This document shows, piece by piece, positions 18,470-26,337 of a DNA stretch of 64,000 bases. A model generated the notes under the pieces. It was not told the origin of the DNA. It ran no database searches and saw only the letters and a program-made list of their open reading frames with translations. Source of the stretch: Cupriavidus necator N-1 (GTDB lineage: Bacteria > Pseudomonadota > Gammaproteobacteria > Burkholderiales > Burkholderiaceae); the NCBI RefSeq assembly GCF_000219215.1, contig NC_015726.1, positions 2,356,001 to 2,420,000 of the forward strand, read 5' to 3'. The position numbers and the translations under genes were made by a program. Positions within the stretch are counted from its first letter, which is position 1. Each line of letters opens with the position of its first letter.

Positions 18470-19486
18470 TCATTCCGCGTGGATGTCGGCGGACTTGATC
18501 ACCTTGCCCCAGCGCGCCAGCTCCGCCTTCTGGTACTGCCCCAGTTGCTGCGGGTTCATGTACTTGGCCTCGGCGCCCAGGTCCTCGGCCTTCTTGCGGA
18601 AGGCTTCGGTGCGCATGATCTTCTCGATCTCGCCGGTCAGCTTGTCGATCACCGGCTTGGGCGTGCCGGCCGGCGCGTACATCGCAAACCACGACGACAC
18701 GTCCAGGTCGGGGTAGCCAGCCTCGGGCGCCGACGGCACGTCCTTCAGGCTGGGCAGGCGTGTCTTGCTGGTCACTACCAGCGGACGCAGCTTGCCGGCG
18801 GCGATATGGGCCATCAGCGGCGGCGGCGTGGTGATGGTCAGGTCCACCGAGCCGCCCAGCAGGTCGGTCATGGCCGGGCCGGTGCCCTTGTAGGGCACGT
18901 GCGTGATTTTCGTGCCGGCCATCTGGTTCAGCAGCTCGGTCGAGACATGCTGCAGCGAGCCGTTGCCCGACGAGGCGTAGTTGAGCTTGTCCGGATTGGC
19001 CTTGGCGTAGGCCACCAGTTCCTTCAGCGACTTGACCGGCAGGCTCGGACGCACCACCAGCACCTGCGGCGCCGACAGGATATTAGCCACCGGCGCAAAG
19101 TCCTTGATCGGGTCCCACGACAGGTTCTTGACCAGCAGCGGCGTGATCACGTGGAAGCCCGAGTACTGCAGCATCAGCGTGTAGCCGTCCGGCTTGGCCC
19201 GCGCCACCAGTTGCGCGGCGATGCTGCCGTTGCCGCCGGGACGGTTGTCCACCACCACCGGCTGGCCGAGCGCCTTGGACAGCGGTTCCGCAATCATGCG
19301 CGCCGCGATGTCGGTGGTGCCACCGGCCGCGGCCGATACCACCAGCGTCACCGGACGGGTGGGATAGGTACCGTCCTGCGCCAGGGCGACAGGCGCGAAC
19401 CATGCCACACCGAGTGCCGCCAGCGTGGCGGCTACGGCCTTGCGCCGTGCGGGCATGGCGGACTTGCGTTGAAGGGCTTGCTTCAT
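18470..19486 (-). CDS. Bug-family (tripartite tricarboxylate transporter) solute-binding protein
   Basis: The 338-residue periplasmic binding protein has an N-terminal signal peptide (basic start, then KAVAATLAALGVAWFAPVALAQ). The mature start YPTRPVTLVVSAAAGGTTDIAARMIAE is diagnostic of the Bug/TctC family, as is VVVDNRPGGNGSIAAQLVA. No TctA or TctB membrane genes are present, so it is an 'orphan' Bug protein, common in Burkholderiales. It is 48 nt downstream of the HMG-CoA lyase gene and probably in its operon, which suggests the ligand is the acid activated and cleaved by those enzymes. Confidence 0.93.
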   Translation of the reverse strand: MKQALQRKSAMPARRKAVAATLAALGVAWFAPVALAQDGTYPTRPVTLVVSAAAGGTTDIAARMIAEPLSKALGQPVVVDNRPGGNGSIAAQLVARAKPDGYTLMLQYSGFHVITPLLVKNLSWDPIKDFAPVANILSAPQVLVVRPSLPVKSLKELVAYAKANPDKLNYASSGNGSLQHVSTELLNQMAGTKITHVPYKGTGPAMTDLLGGSVDLTITTPPPLMAHIAAGKLRPLVVTSKTRLPSLKDVPSAPEAGYPDLDVSSWFAMYAPAGTPKPVIDKLTGEIEKIMRTEAFRKKAEDLGAEAKYMNPQQLGQYQKAELARWGKVIKSADIHAE

Positions 19487-19534
19487 GAGGGTCTCCGTTA
19501 TCTGTTGGATGTGTTGTTTTTGTCTGGGTGCCGG

Positions 19535-20503
19535 CTATGCCTGCCCGGCGAAATGCTCTGCCATCCAGGCCGGCGGCTGGTGCGTGCGCAGGCGCGGGCC
19601 GGCGCTCAGCAGCTGGCTGTGGATGTCGCGCCCGACCAGCGCCGGCATGCCGGCCACCACGTCGAGCAGCGCGCCCAGGTCGACGCCGGTCTCGACGCCC
19701 ATGCAGTCGAACATATGGACCAGGTCTTCGGTGCTGACGTTGCCGCTGGCACCGGGGGCGTAAGGGCAGCCGCCCAGGCCGCCGGCGGCCGCGTCGAAGC
19801 GCGTCACGCCGGTCTGCCAGGCTGCCAGGGCATTGGCCAGGCCCATGCCGCGGGTGTTGTGCAGGTGGATGGTCAGGCCGGTATCGGGCAGCGTGGCCTG
19901 GAAGGCCTCGCACAGCGCCGCGACCTGGTTCGGGTAGGCCATGCCGGTGGTGTCGCACAGCGTGATGCCGGCCGCGCCGGCCTCGGCAAAGCGGGTGGCC
20001 AGTGCCATCACCGCGCCGGTATCGACCTCGCCCTCGAACGGGCAGCCGAACACCGTCGACAGCGACACGTTGACCGGCACACCGGCGGCGCCCGCCGCCT
20101 CGATCATCGCCAGCAATTGCGCTTGCGACTGCTCGCGCGTCATGCGCAGGTTGGCGCGATTGTGCGTCTCGCTGGCCGACATCACCAGGTTGACCTCATC
20201 CGGCTGGCACGACAGCGCACGCTCCAGCCCGCGCAGGTTGGGCACCAGCGCGGTATAGCGCACGCCCGGGTGGCGCCGCATGCGGTGCATCAGTGCCTCG
20301 GCGTCGGCCAGCGCCGGGATGGCGCGGGCCGAGGTGAACGAGGTGGCTTCGATGCGGGCAAAGCCGCAGGCCGACAGCGCGTCGAGGAAGGCGACCTTGG
20401 CGTCGGTCGGCACCACCACCGGCTCGATCTGCAGGCCGTCGCGCGGCGCGACTTCATTGATCTCGACGCGTGCCGGGCCGCGCAGGTTGGCGGCGGCGCT
20501 CAT
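19535..20503 (-). CDS. mvaB: Hydroxymethylglutaryl-CoA lyase
   Basis: Cleaves (S)-3-hydroxy-3-methylglutaryl-CoA to acetoacetate and acetyl-CoA. The 322-residue protein has the TIM-barrel motifs EVAPRDGLQ near residue 17, the metal-binding HLHNTRGMGLANAL, and the signature loop GLGGCPYAPGASGNVSTEDL with the catalytic cysteine. It overlaps the CoA-transferase gene by 4 nt. Relatives act on other 3-hydroxy-acyl-CoAs, so the natural substrate could be a close analogue. Gene context favours degradation of an imported acid rather than leucine breakdown, since no other leucine genes are nearby. Confidence 0.9.
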   Translation of the reverse strand: MSAAANLRGPARVEINEVAPRDGLQIEPVVVPTDAKVAFLDALSACGFARIEATSFTSARAIPALADAEALMHRMRRHPGVRYTALVPNLRGLERALSCQPDEVNLVMSASETHNRANLRMTREQSQAQLLAMIEAAGAAGVPVNVSLSTVFGCPFEGEVDTGAVMALATRFAEAGAAGITLCDTTGMAYPNQVAALCEAFQATLPDTGLTIHLHNTRGMGLANALAAWQTGVTRFDAAAGGLGGCPYAPGASGNVSTEDLVHMFDCMGVETGVDLGALLDVVAGMPALVGRDIHSQLLSAGPRLRTHQPPAWMAEHFAGQA

Positions 20504-21696
20504 GCGATCACCTTGCGCGCGCGCAGGTCGGCGATGGCGGCGTCATCGAAGCCAGCCTGCTTCAGCACCGCATCGGTATGCTCGCCCAGCGTCGGCGCGC
20601 GGTCATGGATTTCCCCCGGGCTGGCCGACAGCTTGGGCACTACGCCCGGCACTTCCACCGTGAGCCCGCCGGCCGAGGTCACCGACTCGATCACGCCACG
20701 GGCGCGGTAGTGCGGGTCTTCGGCGATGTCCTTGACGGTATAGATGCGGCCAGACGGCACCTGCGCGTCGCGCAGCACCGCCAGCGCCGAGTCCACCGTC
20801 TGCGTGCGAGTCCAGTCCGCGATGGCGGCATCGATTTCGTCCACGCGCTTCACGCGGCCATCGTTCTGCGCCAGCGCCGGATCGTCGGCCAGGTCGGGCC
20901 GGCCGATGGCCAGCATCATGCGCTTGAAGATGGCGTCGCCATTGGCCGCCACCAGCACGTATTCGCCGCTGGCGCAGGGGTAGGCATTGGACGGCGCGAT
21001 CCCCGGCAGCGCGCCGCCAGCGGGCTGGCGCACCGCGCCGAAGGCCGAGTATTCCGGCAGCAGGCTTTCGCTCAGGTTGAACAGCGACTCGTACAGCGCC
21101 ACGTCGATGACCTGGCCTTCGCCGCCGCGCGCGTCGCGCTGATACAGCGCCAGCAGCACGCCCATGGCGCCGTGCAGGCCGGCGATGGTGTCGCCCAGCG
21201 ACAGCCCGGCGCGCACCGGCGCGCGGCCAGGCTCGCCGGTCAGGTGGCGCAGGCCGGCCATGGCTTCGGCCACGGCGGCAAAGCCGGGCTCATCCTTCTT
21301 CGGGCCGGTCTGGCCGTAGCCCGACACGCGCAGCATGATCAGGCGCGGGTTGTCGGCATGCAGCACATCCCAGCCCAGGCCCCACTTCTCCATGGTGCCA
21401 GGGCGGAAGTTCTCGATCAGCACGTCGGCCTCGGCGGCCAGCTTGCGCACCAGTGCCTGGCCTTCCGGCTGGCGCAGGTCGATGCAGATCGACTCCTTGT
21501 TGCGCGACTGGGCCTCCCACCAGACCGAGGTGCCTTCATGCAGCATGCGCCATTTGCGCAGCGGGTCGCCCTGCCCCGGCGGCTCCACCTTGATGATGTG
21601 GGCACCAAAGTCGGCCAGGGTCTTGGCGGCAAAGGGGCCGGCGATGAGTTGTCCGAGTTCGAGGACGCGAATGCCCTCGAGGATCTGTTGCGCCAT
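20500..21696 (-). CDS. Class III CoA-transferase, CaiB/BaiF family
   Basis: The 398-residue enzyme begins with IRVLELGQLIAGPFAAKTLADFGAHIIKVEPP, the family N-terminus. It contains ICIDLRQPEGQALVRKLAAEADVLIENFRPG and the catalytic Asp region GLSLGDTIAGLHGAMG near residue 168. It moves CoA between acids such as succinyl-CoA and a dicarboxylate. With the overlapping HMG-CoA lyase it could activate and split 3-hydroxy-3-methylglutarate (inference from the known succinyl-CoA:glutarate/HMG CoA-transferase subgroup). First structural gene of the unit, 177 nt downstream of the LysR gene. Confidence 0.92.
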   Translation of the reverse strand: MAQQILEGIRVLELGQLIAGPFAAKTLADFGAHIIKVEPPGQGDPLRKWRMLHEGTSVWWEAQSRNKESICIDLRQPEGQALVRKLAAEADVLIENFRPGTMEKWGLGWDVLHADNPRLIMLRVSGYGQTGPKKDEPGFAAVAEAMAGLRHLTGEPGRAPVRAGLSLGDTIAGLHGAMGVLLALYQRDARGGEGQVIDVALYESLFNLSESLLPEYSAFGAVRQPAGGALPGIAPSNAYPCASGEYVLVAANGDAIFKRMMLAIGRPDLADDPALAQNDGRVKRVDEIDAAIADWTRTQTVDSALAVLRDAQVPSGRIYTVKDIAEDPHYRARGVIESVTSAGGLTVEVPGVVPKLSASPGEIHDRAPTLGEHTDAVLKQAGFDDAAIADLRARKVIA

Positions 21697-21744
21697 GGGG
21701 TGTCTCCGTGCGATGCGGTGTTTTGTTGCAGTGCGGCAAGCCCA

Positions 21745-21760
21745 ATGACTGGCTTGTCAT
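21745..21760. promoter_or_regulatory. Candidate operator upstream of the CoA-transferase gene
   Basis: ATGAC-TGGCTT-GTCAT is a perfect inverted repeat 49-64 nt upstream of the CoA-transferase start, in the gap after the LysR gene. Its size and place suit a regulator site. It is close to, but not exactly, the T-N11-A LysR box. Confidence 0.4.
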
Positions 21761-21873
21761 ACATTGCGTTCGAACGGAGTGTGCCCCAGCAGGGGCCCGC
21801 CAGGAATCGGCAATCGGAGAAGCGGGCTTTCTCGGAACGCGAAAGGCTCCGGAGGCGCCTCAGCACAGGGGCG

Positions 21874-22779
21874 TCAGAACGGCGCCCGGTCCCCGCACAG
21901 GTGGCTGATCAGCAGCCGCGCCGACACCGTCAGCCCGGCCGGGTCGCGCAGCCCGATCAGCAGCGAGCGGCGCGCCCAGGCGTCCTGCAGCGACACCAGC
22001 GACAGCCCCATCGACTTGACATGCGGCTCGGCCGCGATGCGCGGCAGCACGCCCACGCCCAGGCCGGCCATCACCATGCGGCACATGGCATCGAAGCTGC
22101 GCACCTGGATGCGCAGCCGGAACGGCCGGTCCAGCCGGCTGCTCTCTTCCAGCAGGCGGGCGGCCAGCGAGGTTTCCTGCGGCAGGCTGACGAAGTCGAA
22201 TTCCAGCGTATCGGCGTAGTGCACCGGGCCGCGCGCGGCCAGCGGATGGTTGGGCGGCGTGATGATGACCAGCTCGTCCTGCCGGTACTCGATCGTCATC
22301 AGCCCGGCCGCGGGGGTGCGGTCGGCAAAGATGCCCACGTCGGCGCGGTTCTCGATCAGCGCGGCGACGATGTCGCGGCTGTTCTGTTCTTCCAGCTCGA
22401 TGCGGATGGTGGGATGGCGCTGCATGAACGACGCCAGGTCGTCGGGCAGGAACTGCGTGATCGCCGAGGTGTTGGCGCACACCCGCACCTGCCCGCGCAC
22501 GCCCGAGGCGTAGTCCGACATCACGCCGGCCATGCGTTCGACGTCCTGCAGGATGGTCAGCGCATGGTGGAAGCAGGCCTGGCCGGCCTCGGTCAGCTGC
22601 ACGCCGGCGGCATGGCGGAAGAACAGCGGCGCGCCGACCGCGGTTTCCAGGTCTGAGATGCGCTTGCTGGCGGCGGCCACGGCCAGGTGCGACTGGCGCG
22701 CGCCGGCCGAGATGCTGCCCTGCCGGGCCACGGCGACGAACAAGCCAAGCGTGACGAGATCGAAGCGGGCCAGGTTCAT
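21874..22779 (-). CDS. LysR-family transcriptional regulator
   Basis: The 301-residue protein has an N-terminal winged helix-turn-helix (LVTLGLFVAVARQGSISAGARQSHLAVAAASKRISDLE...) and a C-terminal effector-binding domain from about residue 90. It lies upstream of and on the same strand as the CoA-transferase/lyase/Bug genes, so it probably controls them and senses their substrate or CoA ester. Unlike the classic LysR arrangement it is not divergent from its presumed targets. Confidence 0.92.
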   Translation of the reverse strand: MNLARFDLVTLGLFVAVARQGSISAGARQSHLAVAAASKRISDLETAVGAPLFFRHAAGVQLTEAGQACFHHALTILQDVERMAGVMSDYASGVRGQVRVCANTSAITQFLPDDLASFMQRHPTIRIELEEQNSRDIVAALIENRADVGIFADRTPAAGLMTIEYRQDELVIITPPNHPLAARGPVHYADTLEFDFVSLPQETSLAARLLEESSRLDRPFRLRIQVRSFDAMCRMVMAGLGVGVLPRIAAEPHVKSMGLSLVSLQDAWARRSLLIGLRDPAGLTVSARLLISHLCGDRAPF

Positions 22780-22855
22780 GGGGCAGACAGGTAGGCGGAG
22801 GAATCCGGTGATCGGCGCGCGGGCACGTGGGCGTTCCGGCCCCGCGCGATCGGGC

Positions 22856-23470
22856 TCAGAGGTTGCGGCGGTCCATCACCGCGCGGGCGATGGTGCCGGC
22901 ATCGACGTATTCCAGCTCGCCGCCCACCGGCACGCCGCGCGCCAGGCGCGACACCTTGAGGCCGCGCGCCTTCAGCATTTCGCCGATGTAGTGCGCGGTG
23001 GCCTCGCCTTCGCTGGTGAAGTTGGTGGCGACGATGACCTCGCCGACCGGGCCGCCCAGCTCAGGCTCGGTGGCGCGCGCGAGCAGCCGGTCCAGGTGGA
23101 TCTCGCGCGGGCCGATGCCATCCAGCGGCGAGAGCCGGCCCATCAGCACGAAGTACTTGCCGCGGTAGGTCAGGGTCTGCTCGATCATGACCTGGTCGGC
23201 CGGGGTTTCCACCACGCACAGCAGCGAGGCGTCGCGGCGGTCGTCCAGGCAGGTCGCGCAGATCTCCTGCTCGGTGAAGGTGTTGCAGCGCTGGCAATGG
23301 CGGATATGGTCCGCCGCGCCGCGCAGTGCATCGCCCAGCTTGCGCGCGCCCTCGCGGTCGTGCTGCAGCAGGTGGTAGGCCATGCGCTGGGCGGACTTGG
23401 GCCCGACGCCGGGCAGCACCCGCAGCGCTTCGACCAGTGCCTGCAGCGAGGTCGGGGACGATGCCTTCAC
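22856..23470 (-). CDS. recR: Recombination mediator protein RecR
   Basis: Works with RecF/RecO to load RecA at gaps. The 204-residue protein shows the helix-hairpin-helix region [20 protein letters not shown], the four-Cys zinc finger ([18 protein letters not shown]) and a Toprim domain ([14 protein letters not shown]). It starts with GTG at 23470, 8 nt after ybaB; this start keeps the standard length. Last gene of dnaX-ybaB-recR, a universal order in proteobacteria. Confidence 0.97.
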   Translation of the reverse strand: MKASSPTSLQALVEALRVLPGVGPKSAQRMAYHLLQHDREGARKLGDALRGAADHIRHCQRCNTFTEQEICATCLDDRRDASLLCVVETPADQVMIEQTLTYRGKYFVLMGRLSPLDGIGPREIHLDRLLARATEPELGGPVGEVIVATNFTSEGEATAHYIGEMLKARGLKVSRLARGVPVGGELEYVDAGTIARAVMDRRNL

Positions 23471-23478
23471 AGTGGCGT

Positions 23479-23811
23479 TCAGAACGGCAGCTTGAAGCCC
23501 GGGGGCAGCGGCAGGCCCGAGGTCATCGAGCCCATCTTTTCCTGCGAGGTGGCTTCGGCCTTGCGCACGGCGTCATTGAAGGCGGCGGCGACCAGGTCTT
23601 CCAGCAGGTCCTTGTCTTCGCCCTCGGCCAGCAGGCTAGGGTCGATGGTGACGCGCTTGACGTCGTTCTTGCAGGTCATGACCACCTTGACGAGACCGGC
23701 GCCGGACTGGCCCTCGACCTCGATCAGGGCCAGCTGCTCCTGCATCTTCTTCATGTTTTCCTGCATCTGCTGGGCTTGCTTCATCAGCCCGGCGAGTTGA
23801 CCTTTCATCAT
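23479..23811 (-). CDS. YbaB/EbfC family nucleoid-associated protein
   Basis: The 110-residue protein has the family features: a Met/Gln/Lys-rich coiled start ([28 protein letters not shown]), the central beta-strands with [30 protein letters not shown], and a final Pro-rich tail. YbaB forms a DNA-binding dimer. It is in the conserved position between dnaX and recR. Confidence 0.95.
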   Translation of the reverse strand: MMKGQLAGLMKQAQQMQENMKKMQEQLALIEVEGQSGAGLVKVVMTCKNDVKRVTIDPSLLAEGEDKDLLEDLVAAAFNDAVRKAEATSQEKMGSMTSGLPLPPGFKLPF

Positions 23812-23880
23812 GATGGAATGCTCCTGGATTCGGTAAGAAATTCGGCAAAGTAGTTCGGTAAAGCAAACGCAGGCCGCGGA

Positions 23881-26217
23881 TCAGGCGGCGCGCGGCTGGA
23901 TCGAGCCCGGCACGATCTGGCCGCCAAAATCGCGCAGCAGGCCCTGTACAAAGGGATCGGCCTCGATCACTGCCTCGGCCTGGCGCTGGCGCTCGGCGCG
24001 CGCCTCGGCATCGGCGGCCGCCGCGGTGATGGAAACCCCGCCCACCTCGCAGACCACGCGCACCGGCACGCCAAAGTGGTCGCACAGCGCCTGCTGCAGC
24101 CGCTCGGACACGCCGTTCTCGCCCAGGGCCGCGACCGGGATGCGCAGGTGGAAGGTGCGCCCGACCACCTGGGTCAGTTCGCTCTGGTAGGCCAGCTGCT
24201 GTGCCAGGCCCTTCAAGGGCAGGCCAGCGGCCAGCACCGGCCATTCGCCGGTGAAGGCCGGCGGGGTGCCATCCTCGCCCGCCGCAGGCGGTCGCGGGGC
24301 GACGAATTTGGCGGACTCTGCCGGCGCCGTGGCTGACGGCACGGGAGCGGCCTCGCGCGCCGGCTCGGCCTCGCGCGCGGGTGCCCGGCCCGGCCGGGCC
24401 GGGCCGTTGCGCGGCGCGGCGGCAGGCGGTGCCGGTTCGTTGAAACCGCTGTCGCGGTAGCCAGGATCGCTGTCATAGGGGCCTATGACCGGCAGGTCAG
24501 GCGGCAGCTCTTCCCACGGCGGCACGTCGCTGCCACCCGCCAACTCCCAGGGCGGCACGGATTCCGGCTCCGCCTGGCGCGCCGCGGGCTGCGCGGCGGG
24601 CCGTGCCGGCGCTGCCGGAGACTGGACTGGCGGCTGCATGGGCGCCTTCGCAACCGGTGCCGGCGGGCGGCTTACGGCTGCGGCGCCGGGCGCGCGCAAG
24701 GGTTGGGCCGGCGGGCGCTGCGCGGCAGCCGGCGCTGGCGGCATGGCCGGCGGCGGCGCCTTGCGGCCGCCACCACGAGCAGCGGAACCCTGGCGGGCAG
24801 CGGCCAGCGCGGCGGCGGCGGGCGACATGGCCCCGTTGCCGGCGGCTGCGGCCGGGCGCGCTGGCGCTGCTTCAGGGGATGCAGCAACTGCGGCAGGCGC
24901 TGCCGCAGCTTCGGCCATGGGCGCAGGCAGTACCGCCCGTGCGGGCACAGGGGCAGGGACAGGCGCCGCCGCAGTACCGGCATTTGCCTGCGCGGCGGCG
25001 TTGGCACCAGCCGCCGCATAGCGGGTATCAACGGGCGGGGCGGTCTCAAGCACGGCAGCGCCGCGCTGACGCGCAGGCGCGGCACCACCGCCCTGCCCTT
25101 GCGTCGTGGCGGGTTCAGACGACGGCCGGAACGCCAGCATGCGCAGCAGCGTCATGGTGAAGCCGGCGTACTCGTCCGGCGCGAGCGCCAGCTCGCTGCG
25201 GCCGAGGTTGGCGATCTGGTAGAACAGCTGCACTTCCTGCGCGTCGAACACGCCGGCCAGGCGCCGCACCTCATCGGCTTCGGGCCATTCGTCCTGCACC
25301 GAGGCCGGCACGGCCTGCGCCAGCGCCACCTTGTGCAGCAGCGAGCCCAGGTCCTGCAGCGCGCCGGCAAACGACAGGCTGCGGTCGGCCATGGCATCGG
25401 CAATCGCCAGCATGGCGGCGCCGTCCTCGGCGGCCAGCGCATCGAGCAGCTGCACCAGGTAGCCCTGGTCGATCGCGCCCAGCATGCCGCGCACCGCGTC
25501 TTCCGACACCTGGCCCGCGCTGTAGGCGATGGCTTGGTCGGTCAGCGACAGCGCGTCGCGCATCGAGCCGTGCGCGGCCTGGGCCAGTAGCCGCAGCGCG
25601 TTGCCGTCGTGGGCAATGCCTTCCTGCGCCAGGATATGGTCCAGGTGCGAGACGATATGCCCCGGCGGCATCTGCTTGAGGTTGAACTGCAGGCAGCGCG
25701 ACAGCACCGTGACCGGGATCTTCTGCGGATCGGTGGTGGCGAGGATGAACTTGACGTGCCCGGGTGGCTCCTCCAGCGTCTTCAGCATGGCGTTGAAGGC
25801 GTGGTTGGTCAGCATGTGCACTTCGTCGATCATGTAGACCTTGAAGCGCCCGGAGGTCGGGGCGTAGACCGCCTTGTCCAGCAACTGCGCCATCTCGTCG
25901 ACGCCGCGGTTGGAGGCGGCGTCCATCTCGATGTAGTCGACGAAGCGGCCGCTGTCGATCTCCTGGCAGGCCTTGCACTGCCCGCACGGCTGGGCGGTGA
26001 TGCCGCCGTTGCCGTCAGGGCCGATGCAGTTCAGGGCCTTGGCCAGGATCCGCGACAGCGTGGTCTTGCCGACCCCGCGCGTGCCGGTGAACAGGTAGGC
26101 ATGGTGCAGCCGCTGCTGTTCCAGCGCGTGCGTGAGCGCGCGGACCACGTGCTCCTGGCCGACCAGCGTGGTGAAATCCCTGGGGCGCCATTTGCGCGCT
26201 AGAACTTGATAACTCAT
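23881..26217 (-). CDS. dnaX: DNA polymerase III subunits gamma/tau
   Basis: The clamp-loader ATPase, 778 residues. The AAA+ part shows Walker A GTRGVGKTTLSRILAKALNC, a zinc module (CGQCKACQEID), Walker B/DEVHMLTNHAFNAMLKTLEEPP and sensor SRC (VLSRCLQFNL). Domain III ends near residue 370; an Ala/Pro-rich linker of about 250 residues follows, then the C-terminal tau domain (LRIPVAALGENGVSERLQQAL). ATG 26217 begins MSYQVLARKWRPRDF, the usual N-terminus; the upstream extension is rejected. I saw no A-rich slippery heptamer in the linker, so a frameshifted short gamma form is not evident. Confidence 0.97.
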   Translation of the reverse strand: MSYQVLARKWRPRDFTTLVGQEHVVRALTHALEQQRLHHAYLFTGTRGVGKTTLSRILAKALNCIGPDGNGGITAQPCGQCKACQEIDSGRFVDYIEMDAASNRGVDEMAQLLDKAVYAPTSGRFKVYMIDEVHMLTNHAFNAMLKTLEEPPGHVKFILATTDPQKIPVTVLSRCLQFNLKQMPPGHIVSHLDHILAQEGIAHDGNALRLLAQAAHGSMRDALSLTDQAIAYSAGQVSEDAVRGMLGAIDQGYLVQLLDALAAEDGAAMLAIADAMADRSLSFAGALQDLGSLLHKVALAQAVPASVQDEWPEADEVRRLAGVFDAQEVQLFYQIANLGRSELALAPDEYAGFTMTLLRMLAFRPSSEPATTQGQGGGAAPARQRGAAVLETAPPVDTRYAAAGANAAAQANAGTAAAPVPAPVPARAVLPAPMAEAAAAPAAVAASPEAAPARPAAAAGNGAMSPAAAALAAARQGSAARGGGRKAPPPAMPPAPAAAQRPPAQPLRAPGAAAVSRPPAPVAKAPMQPPVQSPAAPARPAAQPAARQAEPESVPPWELAGGSDVPPWEELPPDLPVIGPYDSDPGYRDSGFNEPAPPAAAPRNGPARPGRAPAREAEPAREAAPVPSATAPAESAKFVAPRPPAAGEDGTPPAFTGEWPVLAAGLPLKGLAQQLAYQSELTQVVGRTFHLRIPVAALGENGVSERLQQALCDHFGVPVRVVCEVGGVSITAAAADAEARAERQRQAEAVIEADPFVQGLLRDFGGQIVPGSIQPRAA

Positions 26218-26337
26218 GGCGGCGATTGTAGCAAAAGGCGGCCCCCCTCCGGCCGCCGCCGCCCCGACCTCGCGGTCTTTATTCGCCACGCGCCGCGCGG
26301 GCCGGCTCCGGTGGCCGCAACCCGCCCGCGGCGGGGC

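Noticed and set aside
18452..20710. 752-codon plus-strand frame opposite Bug and HMG-CoA lyase genes
   Set aside because: Same shadow pattern; the minus-strand genes have strong family motifs.
20470..22656. 728-codon plus-strand frame over the CoA-transferase and LysR genes
   Set aside because: Product is rich in His, Arg, Gln and Ala without domains; shadow of real genes.
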